Source: Colius striatus
Taxonomy: Eukaryota > Chordata > Aves > Coliiformes > Coliidae
Direction: 5' to 3'
Length of the DNA stretch: 64,000 nt
NCBI RefSeq assembly: GCF_028858725.1
Contig: NC_084760.1
Coordinates: forward strand, 9,560,867 to 9,624,866
Below, in pieces: positions 27,401-35,700 of the stretch. Both the position numbers and the translations under genes were made by a program. The notes beneath the pieces are model-generated. The model saw only the letters and a list, made by a program, of their open reading frames with translations. It had not been told where the DNA came from and ran no database searches. Every line of letters starts with the position of its first letter. Position 1 is the first letter of the stretch.

Positions 27401-28141
27401 AAAATATGTAGTAATTACATGGCCTTTCTTCCTTTCTCAGTTTGTCTGTTTCAAAACCAGTTACCTGGCTGATGGTGGTAGGAAGTGTTGAGCTCTGTTG
27501 TGGGGGGGGAAAACAATTCAGTGGAACTGATGGAGCTGTGCTATGTAGCTGAGCTTAGATGCTGCAGGTATTCCTGCCTTCCAGGATGATGCCATGCATT
27601 CCTGGGAAGAAAGACCTAAGTCCAAACTACAGGGAAAATGTCAGTTCCTTATCCTCTAAGAAAAAAAATACTTCTAAGTACCTCACAGTGGGGCAGCTTT
27701 CAAGAACAGCTTGGGTTTGGAGCAAGGTTGATAAAGCCCTTTCAGCCAGCCACGTAACAGCAAAGACATTAACAAGGCAGAGTGAAATGTTTTAAAGAGG
27801 CCAGAGCTGCTGGACAGCCTCTAGCCCAGGCAGAGGGAGAGGGGGGCTTCTGGCAGCATCCTCCAGCTGTAAGACCCCGTGCTGCAGGTGTGTGGGGTGT
27901 GGAAGATGGTCACTTTGCAGTCATTTCTAGCTCTTGCAGGCATGCCCTCTCTTTTTCTCTTTGTTTTTTCTCTTAAGCTAGGCTGGGCTGGATGCTCCTG
28001 CCCTGTTTCCCTCCCCCCTGACAGCTCCAGCTGAGGGCAGCTCTTGTCTTGCAGGCACGGCTCTGCCTCTTCCACGCCACGCGCCTGGTTCTGGCCAGTG
28101 GGATGGAACTCCTGGGTATTACACCTGTCACCCAAATGTGA
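378..28141 (+). CDS. RARS2: RARS2, mitochondrial arginyl-tRNA synthetase (3' sixteen coding exons)
   Basis: Class I arginyl-tRNA synthetase that charges mitochondrial tRNA-Arg in the matrix. Sixteen exons join in frame to 478 codons plus a TGA stop. The human protein is about 578 residues, so roughly the first 100 residues, including the targeting peptide, lie left of the window. Exons: 378-475, 1556-1611, 3122-3205, 7775-7851, 10079-10234, 12517-12623, 13216-13311, 16014-16074, 19727-19803, 21302-21426, 23948-24015, 24119-24228, 24949-25044, 25931-26005, 26873-26936, 28055-28141. The catalytic HIGH signature is at 1581-1592. The M-K-T-R-R-G stretch that stands in for KMSKS in this family is at 21336-21353. 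The DALR anticodon-binding domain runs from about 24119 to the end. Every intron is GT-AG except the one after 13311, which starts with GC. No frameshift or internal stop was found. Identity rests on exon-by-exon similarity to the recalled human protein. Confidence 0.96.
1556..1611 (+). CDS. RARS2: RARS2 exon carrying the HIGH motif
   Basis: 56 nt between acceptor ttccag and donor gtaagt. It encodes [16 protein letters not shown], with the ATP-binding HIGH signature at 1581-1592. It ends in phase 1. Confidence 0.95.
2868..2894. repeat. Short (TG)/(CA) repeat in RARS2 intron
   Basis: TG dinucleotides followed by a CACACATG turn and more TG; able to fold on itself. Confidence 0.6.
3122..3205 (+). 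CDS. RARS2: RARS2 exon, catalytic domain
   Basis: 84 nt. It encodes G-N-F-I-A-N-L-K through [10 protein letters not shown], the strongly conserved block after HIGH in arginyl-tRNA synthetases. Phase 1 at both ends; donor gtatgt. Confidence 0.95.
4038..4310 (-). mobile_element. CR1 fragment in RARS2 intron
   Basis: 3' end at the left (aatcacagaatgtcaaggg). Its sequence belongs to the subgroup with gtaggtcacacaggaactcg, shared with the copies at 9056, 13878 and 43139. Confidence 0.92.
4805..5114 (+). mobile_element. CR1 fragment in RARS2 intron
   Basis: Same subgroup as the copy at 4038 but on the opposite strand about 500 bp away. It ends ttgagattctgtaattctg. Confidence 0.92.
5115..6609 (+). 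other. RARS2: RARS2 intron, repeat-free stretch
   Basis: 1.5 kb of intron in which I recognise no exon, repeat or regulatory signal. Confidence 0.5.
6610..6978 (+). mobile_element. Older, diverged CR1 copy in RARS2 intron
   Basis: It retains the layout of the CR1 3' region (gaggctgg-like and gatgacctttaaggtcc) but is much more diverged than most copies here and has a decayed terminal repeat. It is probably an older subfamily. Confidence 0.8.
7775..7851 (+). CDS. RARS2: RARS2 exon, catalytic domain
   Basis: 77 nt between cttcaag and gtaagt. It reads [11 protein letters not shown] through L-Q-H-L-F-E and ends in phase 0. Confidence 0.93.
7990..8357 (+). mobile_element. CR1 fragment in RARS2 intron
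   Basis: Spans from the end of the reverse-transcriptase frame (ccttatgaggaaaggct) to cccttccaaccctacc. It lies about 140 bp downstream of the exon ending at 7851. Confidence 0.93.
8766..8870 (+). mobile_element. Short CR1 3' stub in RARS2 intron
   Basis: About 105 bp. It ends with two copies of attctgtg. Confidence 0.93.
9056..9477 (-). mobile_element. CR1 fragment in RARS2 intron
   Basis: About 420 bp, extending into the 3' end of the reverse-transcriptase frame (reverse complement of ccttatgatgaaaggctgag). Confidence 0.93.
10079..10234 (+). CDS. RARS2: RARS2 exon, catalytic domain
   Basis: 156 nt, phase 0 at both ends. It encodes V-Y-V-Q-I-N-K through [11 protein letters not shown]. It is the longest RARS2 exon here; donor gtacaa. 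Confidence 0.95.
10538..11014 (+). mobile_element. CR1 fragment in RARS2 intron
   Basis: About 480 bp. A long stretch stays open in the CR1 polymerase frame ([12 protein letters not shown]). It ends attctatgattctatg. Confidence 0.95.
12517..12623 (+). CDS. RARS2: RARS2 exon, catalytic domain
   Basis: 107 nt from acceptor tttcag. It reads [15 protein letters not shown] through G-L-L-Q-K-T and ends in phase 2 at donor gtatgg. Confidence 0.95.
13216..13311 (+). CDS. RARS2: RARS2 exon with GC splice donor
   Basis: 96 nt. It encodes K-G-T-A-I-V-D-L through [12 protein letters not shown]. The phase needed to join the next exon (ag|a, arginine) places the donor at ag|gcaagt. That is the consensus context for a GC-AG intron. 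Using the GT four bases further on would break the frame. Confidence 0.9.
13878..14244 (-). mobile_element. CR1 fragment in RARS2 GC-AG intron
   Basis: Truncated at its 5' side at about 14244, right where the LTR-like block begins. Confidence 0.93.
14519..14558. repeat. TG/TA/CA microsatellite
   Basis: TG run, then TATA, then CA run, then ATGTATG; self-complementary. Confidence 0.8.
15224..15292 (+). mobile_element. Short CR1 3' stub in RARS2 intron
   Basis: About 70 bp, ending attctgtgattctatg. It interrupts the LTR-like block. Confidence 0.9.
15887..15902. repeat. (TG)n run before RARS2 exon
   Basis: Eight TG units about 110 bp upstream of the exon at 16014. Confidence 0.8.
16014..16074 (+). 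CDS. RARS2: RARS2 exon, catalytic domain
   Basis: 61 nt after acceptor ctttcag. It encodes D-L-A-A-A-I-D-R through F-D-T-M-I-Y-V and ends in phase 0 at gtaagt. It supplies the acceptor of the GC-AG intron. Confidence 0.94.
16075..17528 (+). other. RARS2: RARS2 intron, repeat-free stretch
   Basis: Nothing recognised apart from AT-rich intron sequence. Confidence 0.5.
17529..17838 (-). mobile_element. CR1 fragment in RARS2 intron
   Basis: About 310 bp. The subgroup is marked by tcacctagatcaggtcacac and is shared with 18122, 33131, 36062 and 55380. Confidence 0.94.
18122..18455 (-). mobile_element. CR1 fragment in RARS2 intron
   Basis: Second copy of the same subgroup, on the same strand, about 280 bp from the previous one. 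It may be an independent insertion or an old local duplication. Confidence 0.94.
19727..19803 (+). CDS. RARS2: RARS2 exon, catalytic domain
   Basis: 77 nt. It encodes [10 protein letters not shown] through M-G-Y-D-W-A-E and ends two bases into an arginine codon; donor gtatgt. Confidence 0.94.
20290..20564 (+). mobile_element. CR1 fragment in RARS2 intron
   Basis: It ends tagcccctgagattcac with only one terminal repeat unit. Confidence 0.92.
21302..21426 (+). CDS. RARS2: RARS2 exon with the KMSKS-equivalent loop
   Basis: 125 nt. It encodes C-Q-H-V-S-F-G through Q-N-M-A-S-A-K, with M-K-T-R-R-G at 21336-21353. The donor is weak (aaaa|gttagc), but it is the only one that keeps phase 1 into the next exon. 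Confidence 0.93.
21504..21764 (+). mobile_element. CR1 fragment in RARS2 intron
   Basis: It starts about 80 bp after the weak donor at 21427 and ends attctatgattctgtg. Confidence 0.93.
23114..23319 (-). mobile_element. Older CR1 copy in RARS2 intron
   Basis: Diverged subfamily recognisable by atagaatcattatggtt and by ttcaaccactaacctcacac, shared with the copy at 41156. It abuts the next copy. Confidence 0.85.
23320..23907 (+). mobile_element. Long CR1 copy in RARS2 intron
   Basis: About 590 bp. It includes the end of the polymerase frame ([11 protein letters not shown]) and the complete 3' UTR. It is joined head to head with an older CR1 and ends about 40 bp before a RARS2 exon. Confidence 0.95.
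23948..24015 (+). CDS. RARS2: RARS2 exon
   Basis: 68 nt between ttttcag and gtgagc. It encodes S-K-E-V-E-D-P through V-G-L-A-A-L-I-I-Q. It starts only about 40 bp after the end of a CR1 insertion. Phase 0 at its end. Confidence 0.94.
24119..24228 (+). CDS. RARS2: RARS2 exon, start of DALR domain
   Basis: 110 nt after a short 103-bp intron. It encodes D-F-Q-G-L-L through [10 protein letters not shown]. The F-x-Q-Y-x-x-A-R block is the hallmark linking the catalytic core to the anticodon-binding bundle. Confidence 0.95.
24949..25044 (+). CDS. RARS2: RARS2 exon, DALR domain
   Basis: 96 nt. It encodes S-L-E-K-M-H-G through S-V-L-Q-H-L-L. The middle part diverges from the human protein while the end is conserved. 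Phase 2 at donor gtttgc. Confidence 0.92.
25101..25206 (-). mobile_element. Short CR1 3' stub in RARS2 intron
   Basis: About 105 bp starting at agaatcacagaatgacagag. It lies about 55 bp after the exon ending at 25044. Confidence 0.93.
25931..26005 (+). CDS. RARS2: RARS2 exon, DALR domain
   Basis: 75 nt. It encodes [10 protein letters not shown] through I-V-S-Y-L-L-T-L; donor gtaagg, phase 2. Confidence 0.94.
26873..26936 (+). CDS. RARS2: RARS2 exon, DALR domain
   Basis: 64 nt. It encodes [10 protein letters not shown] through A-P-E-V-A-Q. Phase 0 at donor gtatgg. Confidence 0.93.
26937..28054 (+). other. RARS2: Last RARS2 intron
   Basis: No repeat or additional exon recognised. Moderately GC-rich near both ends. 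Confidence 0.5.
28055..28141 (+). CDS. RARS2: RARS2 terminal coding exon
   Basis: 87 nt after acceptor cttgcag. It encodes A-R-L-C-L-F-H-A through [10 protein letters not shown] and stops with TGA at 28139-28141. The C-terminal methionine typical of arginyl-tRNA synthetases is kept. Confidence 0.95.
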   Translation, partial: ARLCLFHATRLVLASGMELLGITPVTQM

Positions 28142-28736
28142 TGAGGCTGCCACAGCTCTCAGTCAGAGGACTTCAAGAGACTGTAACTCCTGTGCTGTGG
28201 GTCTGTGCTAAGGTGCCTGCTCTGGGGGGTGTGCACGCTCCCCTGCACACACGGCACAGCCCTGGGGGTGGTGGGGGAAGGGGGTGGGTTGTCACCTTTG
28301 TTTTCTCCCAGCCTGTTCCTCACCCCTTCCTGCCATGCTGATGTGACGACCAGGGTTTGCTGCCCAGCTGCTGCAACAGGAACTGCAGTCAGCTGCAGCC
28401 ATCCCACTGCTGCTCCAGCCTCTGAAGTGCCTGACAGAACCCACCCCCACCAAAGCCAGGGTTGGCACAGTGGTGAAGTGCACACAGCAGCTGGCAAAAG
28501 GCAGAGGGGAGAGCATCCTCTTCCCCTGGAACACAACTGAAGCATGGTTGTTACTGCTGTGTGTAACAGGTGGAATCGGGCTAAGACAGCAACTTAGTCA
28601 CTTTTTTGACCTCACCTTGAAAGTAAACGTTGCCCAAACGCACCCGAGTTTGTTTTCCCTCAATGCTGAGTTGCATTTGCTGGAAGGCCTCAGAAAACGA
28701 GGGAGGAGGCTGGGATTGTACAGCTAGCACTCATAA

Positions 28737-28742
28737 ATTAAA
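28737..28742 (+). terminator. RARS2: Candidate RARS2 poly(A) signal (ATTAAA)
   Basis: This is the commonest variant hexamer, about 600 bp past the stop codon. I found no AATAAA on the + strand between 28142 and this site. Use of the site is inferred. Confidence 0.3.
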
Positions 28743-29586
28743 TCAACACCTTTCAGGCATCCTTCTCTCTGCACAAAAACAATTAGAGAGAAAACATCCC
28801 GATAAAAATCTAGTTGTCACTTTGATTTGACTCATTGATACTTCAGCCAGCAATCTAAGAGCACGTGTGAACCTTCCCCCGTGCAGCTGGGGTTTGACAG
28901 AACACACAGCATAGAAGGATCCCTCTACCAGCTACAGCAGGCTTAAAAATCCCTGGGAAAGCATAAGAAAATCTGCAACTTTGGAGGAACACCAGCCTTT
29001 CTGTCTGACTTTTAAAATCAAACTGCAAGTGCCACTTATACTGACTTCTAGGTAAGTGATATTTCAAACATGGTTATTTCTGGTGGGACAGGTTATTCTG
29101 GTGTTAGGACATGTGAGGCTTCATTGCATGGAGGGGGAAAATAGTATTGATTAATCATAAAAACAGAAGGACTCTCTTCCTCTCGTATCTGTTACCTAGA
29201 AGAGAAAGTCTGTGTTGTTAACCAAACTGCCAGCTAGTTGTAGAGAAAACACTGGCAGCAAATTGCTCTTTTTAGTAGATTTTTATGAAGCTTTGAGGCA
29301 TTTCTGCCCTCAGAGGGCAAGACAGTTTATCAAATATGCAAAGAACCAATTTCCCTCCATTATATACATTATATACAAGTGAGTGTTCAGTTCCTTCATC
29401 CTGCTTTCCTTGTGAGACTCGTGGTTGGCTGAGGTGAGTAAGTACCTTCAGGAGAATGCCCATCCAGCTCCTTGGCAGTAACGCAGCCTCTGCCACTGGA
29501 AACTTCCCCGTGTCAGACAGAACTAAGTGCTGCTCTCAGTCCATCCATCCCCCTTAAACTGTTCCATGACTAGCTTCAGGCTAAGT

Positions 29587-29592
29587 TTTATT
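29587..29592 (-). terminator. SLC35A1: Candidate SLC35A1 poly(A) signal (AATAAA)
   Basis: Canonical hexamer on the minus strand about 50 nt past the stop, with G-rich sequence following on that strand. It would give a very short 3' UTR. A longer alternative end cannot be excluded. Confidence 0.4.
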
Positions 29593-29642
29593 AAAATAGG
29601 AAGGGTTTCTCAAAGTCCATGTGTCCATTTGTACAGACAAGG

Positions 29643-29773
29643 TCACACAGCAGCAAGCCTCTCTTTTGAGCTCTTTGTCTCTGAGGGCTGGATTGTGGTG
29701 GTGTCTTGTCGAGGTAATCCGTAGAGAGAAATGGAAATACACACCAGGATTGCACCCAGGGAGAAGGTAACAG
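29643..29773 (-). CDS. SLC35A1: SLC35A1 exon 8 (terminal)
   Basis: 131 nt after acceptor tttcag (minus strand). It encodes [12 protein letters not shown] through K-E-R-L-A-A-V, with TGA at 29645-29643. It holds the last helix and the cytosolic tail. The tail ends in A-A-V where human has I-G-V. Confidence 0.95.
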
Positions 29774-32700
29774 CTGAAAGGCGATAAAGGAGAAGTTTAA
29801 ACACTTCTGTATAAGAAGAAACCTTTAGAAGACAAAGCTCTGTAAATTATGATACCTGAATCACAGAGGCTTTCACAGAAAGAAAGTCACCAGTCCAGGT
29901 CAGAGCTGTGGCAACCATCAAGAAAAAGTTCTGCCAAGTGAGTTTGAAAAAGGAGCTGTGTTTTTCATCACTGGATTTAAGGTGCTCTTCTTCATCACTG
30001 ATGAGCCACAGAATCACAGAACAGTAGGGGTTGGAAGGGACCTTTAGAGGTCATCTAGTCCAACTCCTTATGCAAACTTTCCTTAAGTTCCATCTCACTG
30101 ATGCATCAGGAAGCTTGTTTTACCCCCATTACCCTGTACCATCTCTGGAGTATGGCAGGAAAATAAAGCACACCCAAAACTAAACAGTGCAGGACTGAAC
30201 AGGAGCTACTGGGTACAGTATCAGACCCAGAATCCAAGAGGGAGAAAACCCTTTTGTAGTTGCAGAAGGGCCCAAAGCAATCTGCTGTTTCTTCTCAAAC
30301 ATAATCACCCCATCATTCATGAGTCCAGCTGCTGTTTGCCTTGCTCTAACGTGGTGGTGTCCACAGCAAAGAGGGAAGGTAAAAGTTCAGGCAGCAGTGG
30401 GTATAACCTCACAGGGATGTGTAAAACCCTTGCAGAAATAGCTAAGGAATTAATTTGGCATTGCCTGCACTAAACCCAACAGGAAACAGTAACTTCTGGA
30501 CAGCAGTGTGAGGTAAACAGCTCCATCACACGCCCAAGGGCATCACAAAGCCACTTGTGGCTAAAGCTACCTGAACTCTCTGGCTGAGGCTCTGGAATGC
30601 CTCTGAGGGAGCAAATGCTGGCTGCAGAGAGCCAGCAGGTACCTCATGTGACACCACAGATGACACCTGAGTGCACAGGAGCCCTGGGGGAGCCCACATT
30701 AAAGCCAGATACAAAGGAGGGAAGCATGCACCTATGGCAAAGGCAAAAAGGCACTTACTTATCTGGAGGCCGAAGAGGATAACTGATGCCACAGTAGAAA
30801 GAAGGATGGCTGCTGCTGCAGAGAAGCCTTTCATAATGTTATCTGTGTACTTAACAACCACTGAGGTGTAGAGGCCACCTACACTGGCCAGAACTGGAAA
30901 GCAGACAACATGTTTCTGTTAGGAAAGGTGCAGTAGGTTACTCCTGAGATGACGCACTTTACCCCACTGGTGTACTCCCTGTAGGGGCTACGTCACCCAG
31001 CTTAACACAGTGCTCAGCACAACAGGACATCTGCAAGGCATCAAGTAGGTCAGACACGAGAGATCTAGAAATGACCTGCTCACTACTCAGTTATTTACAC
31101 TACTGCTGTTCCAGCACCATTTCAAATTGAACAAGTGAACAGGTGCCAGAAAAAAAAAGATACTTTAAAATAAAATCCCTCAAAACACTAAAACCAACCA
31201 GTGTGTCAGGCTGAAATGTGTAGCTTCCAGCAATTGTGTCTTCACAGAATCACACAATGGTAGGGGTTGGAAGGGACCTCTAAAGATCATCCAGTCCAAC
31301 CCAGCTGCTAAAGCAGGTCCCACCTAGATCAGGTCACATGGGAACGTGTCCAGGTGGGTCTTGAAAACCTCCAAGGAAGGAGCCTCCACACCCTCCCTGG
31401 GCAGCCTGTGCCAGGGCTCCCTCACCTCAACAGGAAAGAGGTGGAACTTTGTGTGTTCCAGCTTTTGTCCATTACCCTTTGTCCTGTCATTGAAGACTAC
31501 AAAAAAAAGTGTTGTCCCATCCTCTTGACATCCACCTTTCAAATACTTGTAACTATTAATGAGATCCCCCCCTCAGTCTCCTCCAGACTAAACAGCCCCA
31601 GTTCCTGCAGCCTTTCCTCATAAGGAAGATGCTCCAGTCCCCTGATCATCTTGGTGGCCCTGTGCTGGACTCTCTCCAGCGGTTCTCTGTCTCTCTTGGG
31701 CTGAGGAGCCCAGAACTGGACACAGGACTCCAGATGAGGCCTCACCAGGGCAGAGGAGAGGGGGAGCAGAACCTCCCTTGACCTACTGCTCACACTCTTC
31801 TTGCTGCATCCCAGGCTGCCATTGGCCTTCTTGGCCACGAGGGCACATTGCTGGCTCATGGTTAGTTTATTATCAGTCAAGACTCCCAGGTGTCTCTCTG
31901 CAGAGCTGCTCTCCAGCAGGTCAATTCCCAGCCTGTCCTGGTGCATGGGGTTATTCCTCCCAAGTTTAGTCTTGGCTTAAAAAGCAAAACAAGACCCTAA
32001 ACCCACAAGGTACTTACGGATTACAAACCAGACGGAGCACGTGTAGCCATAGAAAAACCCCTTCTCAAGAACTTGGGCTCCATCTGACATGTACACGCCA
32101 AATAAAGTCACCACAATCCCAGATAAGTACATCTGGATATTCCTCACCCACAAGGAGGTGTCTGAACTCTTTAAGACCTTCTCAAAATAAACTCCTAAAG
32201 ACAAAAGAAAAAGACAAGAAAAGGATTTCAGCAGGACCAAGTGTCATCCCAAACAACTCCTGGTTCTGAGGGTTTAGAGCCAGACAGGACTACTGGAATC
32301 ATCTCATCCTGCAGACTTCATAGCCACAGAAGCTGCCCACACCCAGGACCCAACCACACATCCTGCTGACGCATCTCTTCCGCAACAGGAGCATTGCAAC
32401 GGGTACAGAACATCCAAACCAGCTTCTCTTTCTCTGCATGGTGGTTGTAACAATCCTCACTCACAACTGAAACTCCTGCTCGTTTCTGTTGGATTTGCCG
32501 TGCTTCTGTGCAGAAGTCTCTTCTGTACAACTCTACACCATTAAAGCTCCCATCCCTCACACGCTATTTGTGTATTTCAGTGTGATGCAGGACTCATTCT
32601 TTTCTCCTTCACTGGGGATACCTGGCAATAAAAAACCTAAAAACACAGGGTGGGACTAAATTACATCAGCACTGAGGCTGAAAATTCCTTGGGAGCCTTG

Positions 32701-35700
32701 TGCTTGCAGAATACTTGGCAGAGGAGTGGTGTTCTGTAACCACAGCTTCAGGGGATTACAAGGGCAAAGCAAAACCGATGCCTTCTGCTGATTGAAACTA
32801 CAGATTGGTTGAGAGGAAATGGAATTCATTTTAATGTGAAGCTCTTGTTCAGTACCACGCTGCTGAGCATCACTTTTATGCTCTGCATTACTGAAACCCC
32901 TCAGATACTTTTCCATTGTTGTACAGGGAAGGGCTGTGTCAGACTAAGAGGCTGACAAGGCTGTGGCTGTCATGTCAGGGCTCTGCTTATCGTGGGAATC
33001 CCTCAGCATTTCCAAACCTACGGAGCAGCAGCAGGACACAGATCTTCTCAGCCTCTTCCATGGCCTCCTGCTGCAAGCCCTTAAAGTTTATTGCTGATTA
33101 ATGTCACCCAGGATCCTTCATATAATAATAACAAGATGGCAGGGGTTGGAAGGGACTTTCAGAGATCATCTAGTCCAACCCCCCTGCAGAAGCAGGTTTA
33201 CCTAGATCAGGTCACACAGGAACGTGTTCAAGTGGGTTTTGAAGACCTCCAGAGAAGGAGCCTCCACAACCCCTCTGGGCAGCCTGTGCCAGGGCTCCCT
33301 CACCTCAACAGGGAAACAGTTTTTCCTTATGTTTAAATGGAACTTTTTGTGTTCCAGTTTCTGTCCATTACCCCTTGTCCTGTCACTTGAGACAACAGAA
33401 GAAATACTTCTAAGTGTTAATGAGATCTCCCCTCAGTCTCCTCTTCTGCAGACTAAACAGCCCCAGTTCCTGCAGCCCTACCATTCTGTGATTCTATAAG
33501 GAAGATGCTCCAGTCCCCTGATCATCTTGGTGGCCCTGCACTGGACTCTCTCCAGCAATTCCCTGTCCCTCTTGAGCTGAGGAGCCCACAATTGGACACA
33601 GGACTCCAGATGAGGCCTCAGCAGGGCAGAGGAGAGGGGGAGCAGAACCTCCCTCAACCTGCTGGCCACACTCTTCTTGGTGCATCCCAGGTTGCCATTG
33701 GCTTTCTTGGCCAGGAGGGCACGTTGCTAGCATATGGCTACTTTGTTATCAACCAGCACTCCCAGGTCTCTCTCTGCAGAGCTGCTCTCCAGCAGGTCAA
33801 TCCCCAGCATGTACTGGTGCATGGGGTTGTTCCTTCCCAGATGCAGGATTCTGCACTTGACCTTGTTAAACCTCATGAGGTTCTTCTCTGCCCAACTCTC
33901 CAGCCAGTCGAGATCCCGCTGAATGGCAGCACATATATGTCAGTTCCACATACTTTTCTCAAAAGTGGCACAGAGAAGAGAGCTGAGGTTAGAAGCCCCA
34001 GGCACACACTCCTCCTGAAACCCCTGAGCCTGTGTTAGATCTTGCTACTCTTAAATTCCTGAGAAATGCAATTTCTCACTTCATACACCACAGTGAATAT
34101 TTATGGGGAATAAATTAAAGAGCAGATTTCTATTTCAAGGGTTCAAATAAGAAAAAAACCAACAAGGAAATATGATATTATTTCCTATGAATATGCATTT
34201 TTGAAGTCTAAACAATAGCATCAACAAACAACTGGTATTGTTAACGACTGCAGTGCTTAAAAGAACTCGCTTGGCTCAGAAGCATCTATTGAAATGAGTA
34301 AATTTATAACCTTCCAGGAAAAGCTGATTGTGCTTTACACAGTCTGATTTAGCATTTCTGCTTCCAAGTGCCCATTTCACTGAAAAGACACCAAACAACC
34401 AAGAATGACACCTTCCTCCTTTCCTCTCCTGCCAGCCAGGTTTTCCAGAGGCAACAAGCGTGCATGCTCAGCACACAGTGATTCGTGCAGGACTGTATGG
34501 TACTAAAGGTGAGAGATAGTGCCATGTTTTCTTAGAGGGAGGGGGAAGAGTCCAGTTTACAGCCAGGGAAATACACCCCTGAGAGCCAAATTGCAAATTG
34601 CGTAGGAAATTGTACTTCTTTATTTCTGAGCACCAGCTCACATGTCCTTAAGTTCTGTTCTTCTGCAGAAGCCAGAGAAAAACTAGTCTGAAGGGAAATG
34701 CTGGTTGAAGAACAAAACTAAACCAAACCAAAAATCCACCAGGCAGTTTATGTAAGCTTCCTGCTACTCATCTTCCTCTCTGCCTTACTCATGCTGCCTC
34801 TGCATCTCAGGTTTACCACCTACAGGACTATGGCAATGTGTATTCAGAGCTCAGCTAGGGCAAGAACTGAGTGAGGAGTTCAATTCCCCTTATGAAAAAG
34901 CCACATCTCCTGTGATCACCAGCTAGTCACTGTAAAGCCAGCTTTAGAAAACTGATGTACATTAATGAATTGCACTGACTCTGTAATGGATGTTCCCTAC
35001 AGGGTTATTCTAAGCATTTTGGAAGACACTCCCACGTGCAAAGCAGCTTTCTAAATGACATCGTGTCAAACCAATAGTACGTGCTCCCAGCCATCAGCTT
35101 GACAACCAGAATAAACCACGTCAGGAACCTGTCATAAGTACTGCAAGGGGAAGGGGATCAAGTCCTTTTGTATCTTCGAATCTCCAAACACAGGGAACTA
35201 ATGCAGAATGTTCTGGTTTAAACATCCTGAGCTCTCCAGTCCTTTTGATGTGAGCCATGTAAAGAAACACTACTGTACCTGCAAATCCTGAGCAGAACAC
35301 GGCGATGGTGATGGCTCCAAAGCCCAGCCACGGGTTCTGCTCCACCTGCAACACCAACAGTTGGTTTAAAAAGTGTGTAGGAATCGACAGGCAGCATTTC
35401 CAGAGCTACTTCCTTGAGTACAGCAAAGTGTTTCCATTCCAAGTTCTCTGCTCCAACAATCCCAAGGATGCCAAGGCCAACTGCTGGAAACAATGTATCA
35501 CTCAGCTACTCCTACAAAGCTGCCTTAGACTCATGATGATGATGATGACTGTTAGTAATTTATACTAATTGTAACAATCTGTTGCCTTTCCAACAAGGGA
35601 AGCTGGAGCAATACCAGGAGCCTGCTTGAACTGGCGTAGGAGAGAGTTGAAAGCAAACTCAAACTAGTGGTTTCATGAAGTGGCTGGAAACTGGAAACAG

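Larger units (their letters stand above)
28142..29642. other. Convergent intergenic stretch between RARS2 and SLC35A1 stop codons
   Basis: This 1.5 kb holds the RARS2 3' UTR and the short 3' end of SLC35A1. Its left part is GC-rich (about 28200-28480). I see no exon, repeat family or structured RNA in it beyond the two candidate poly(A) hexamers. Confidence 0.7.

Noticed and set aside
31539-31946. 135-codon open frame that might be a separate gene
   Set aside because: It is the C-terminal part of the CR1 polymerase; near-identical peptides recur at 23344, 33478 and 60789.
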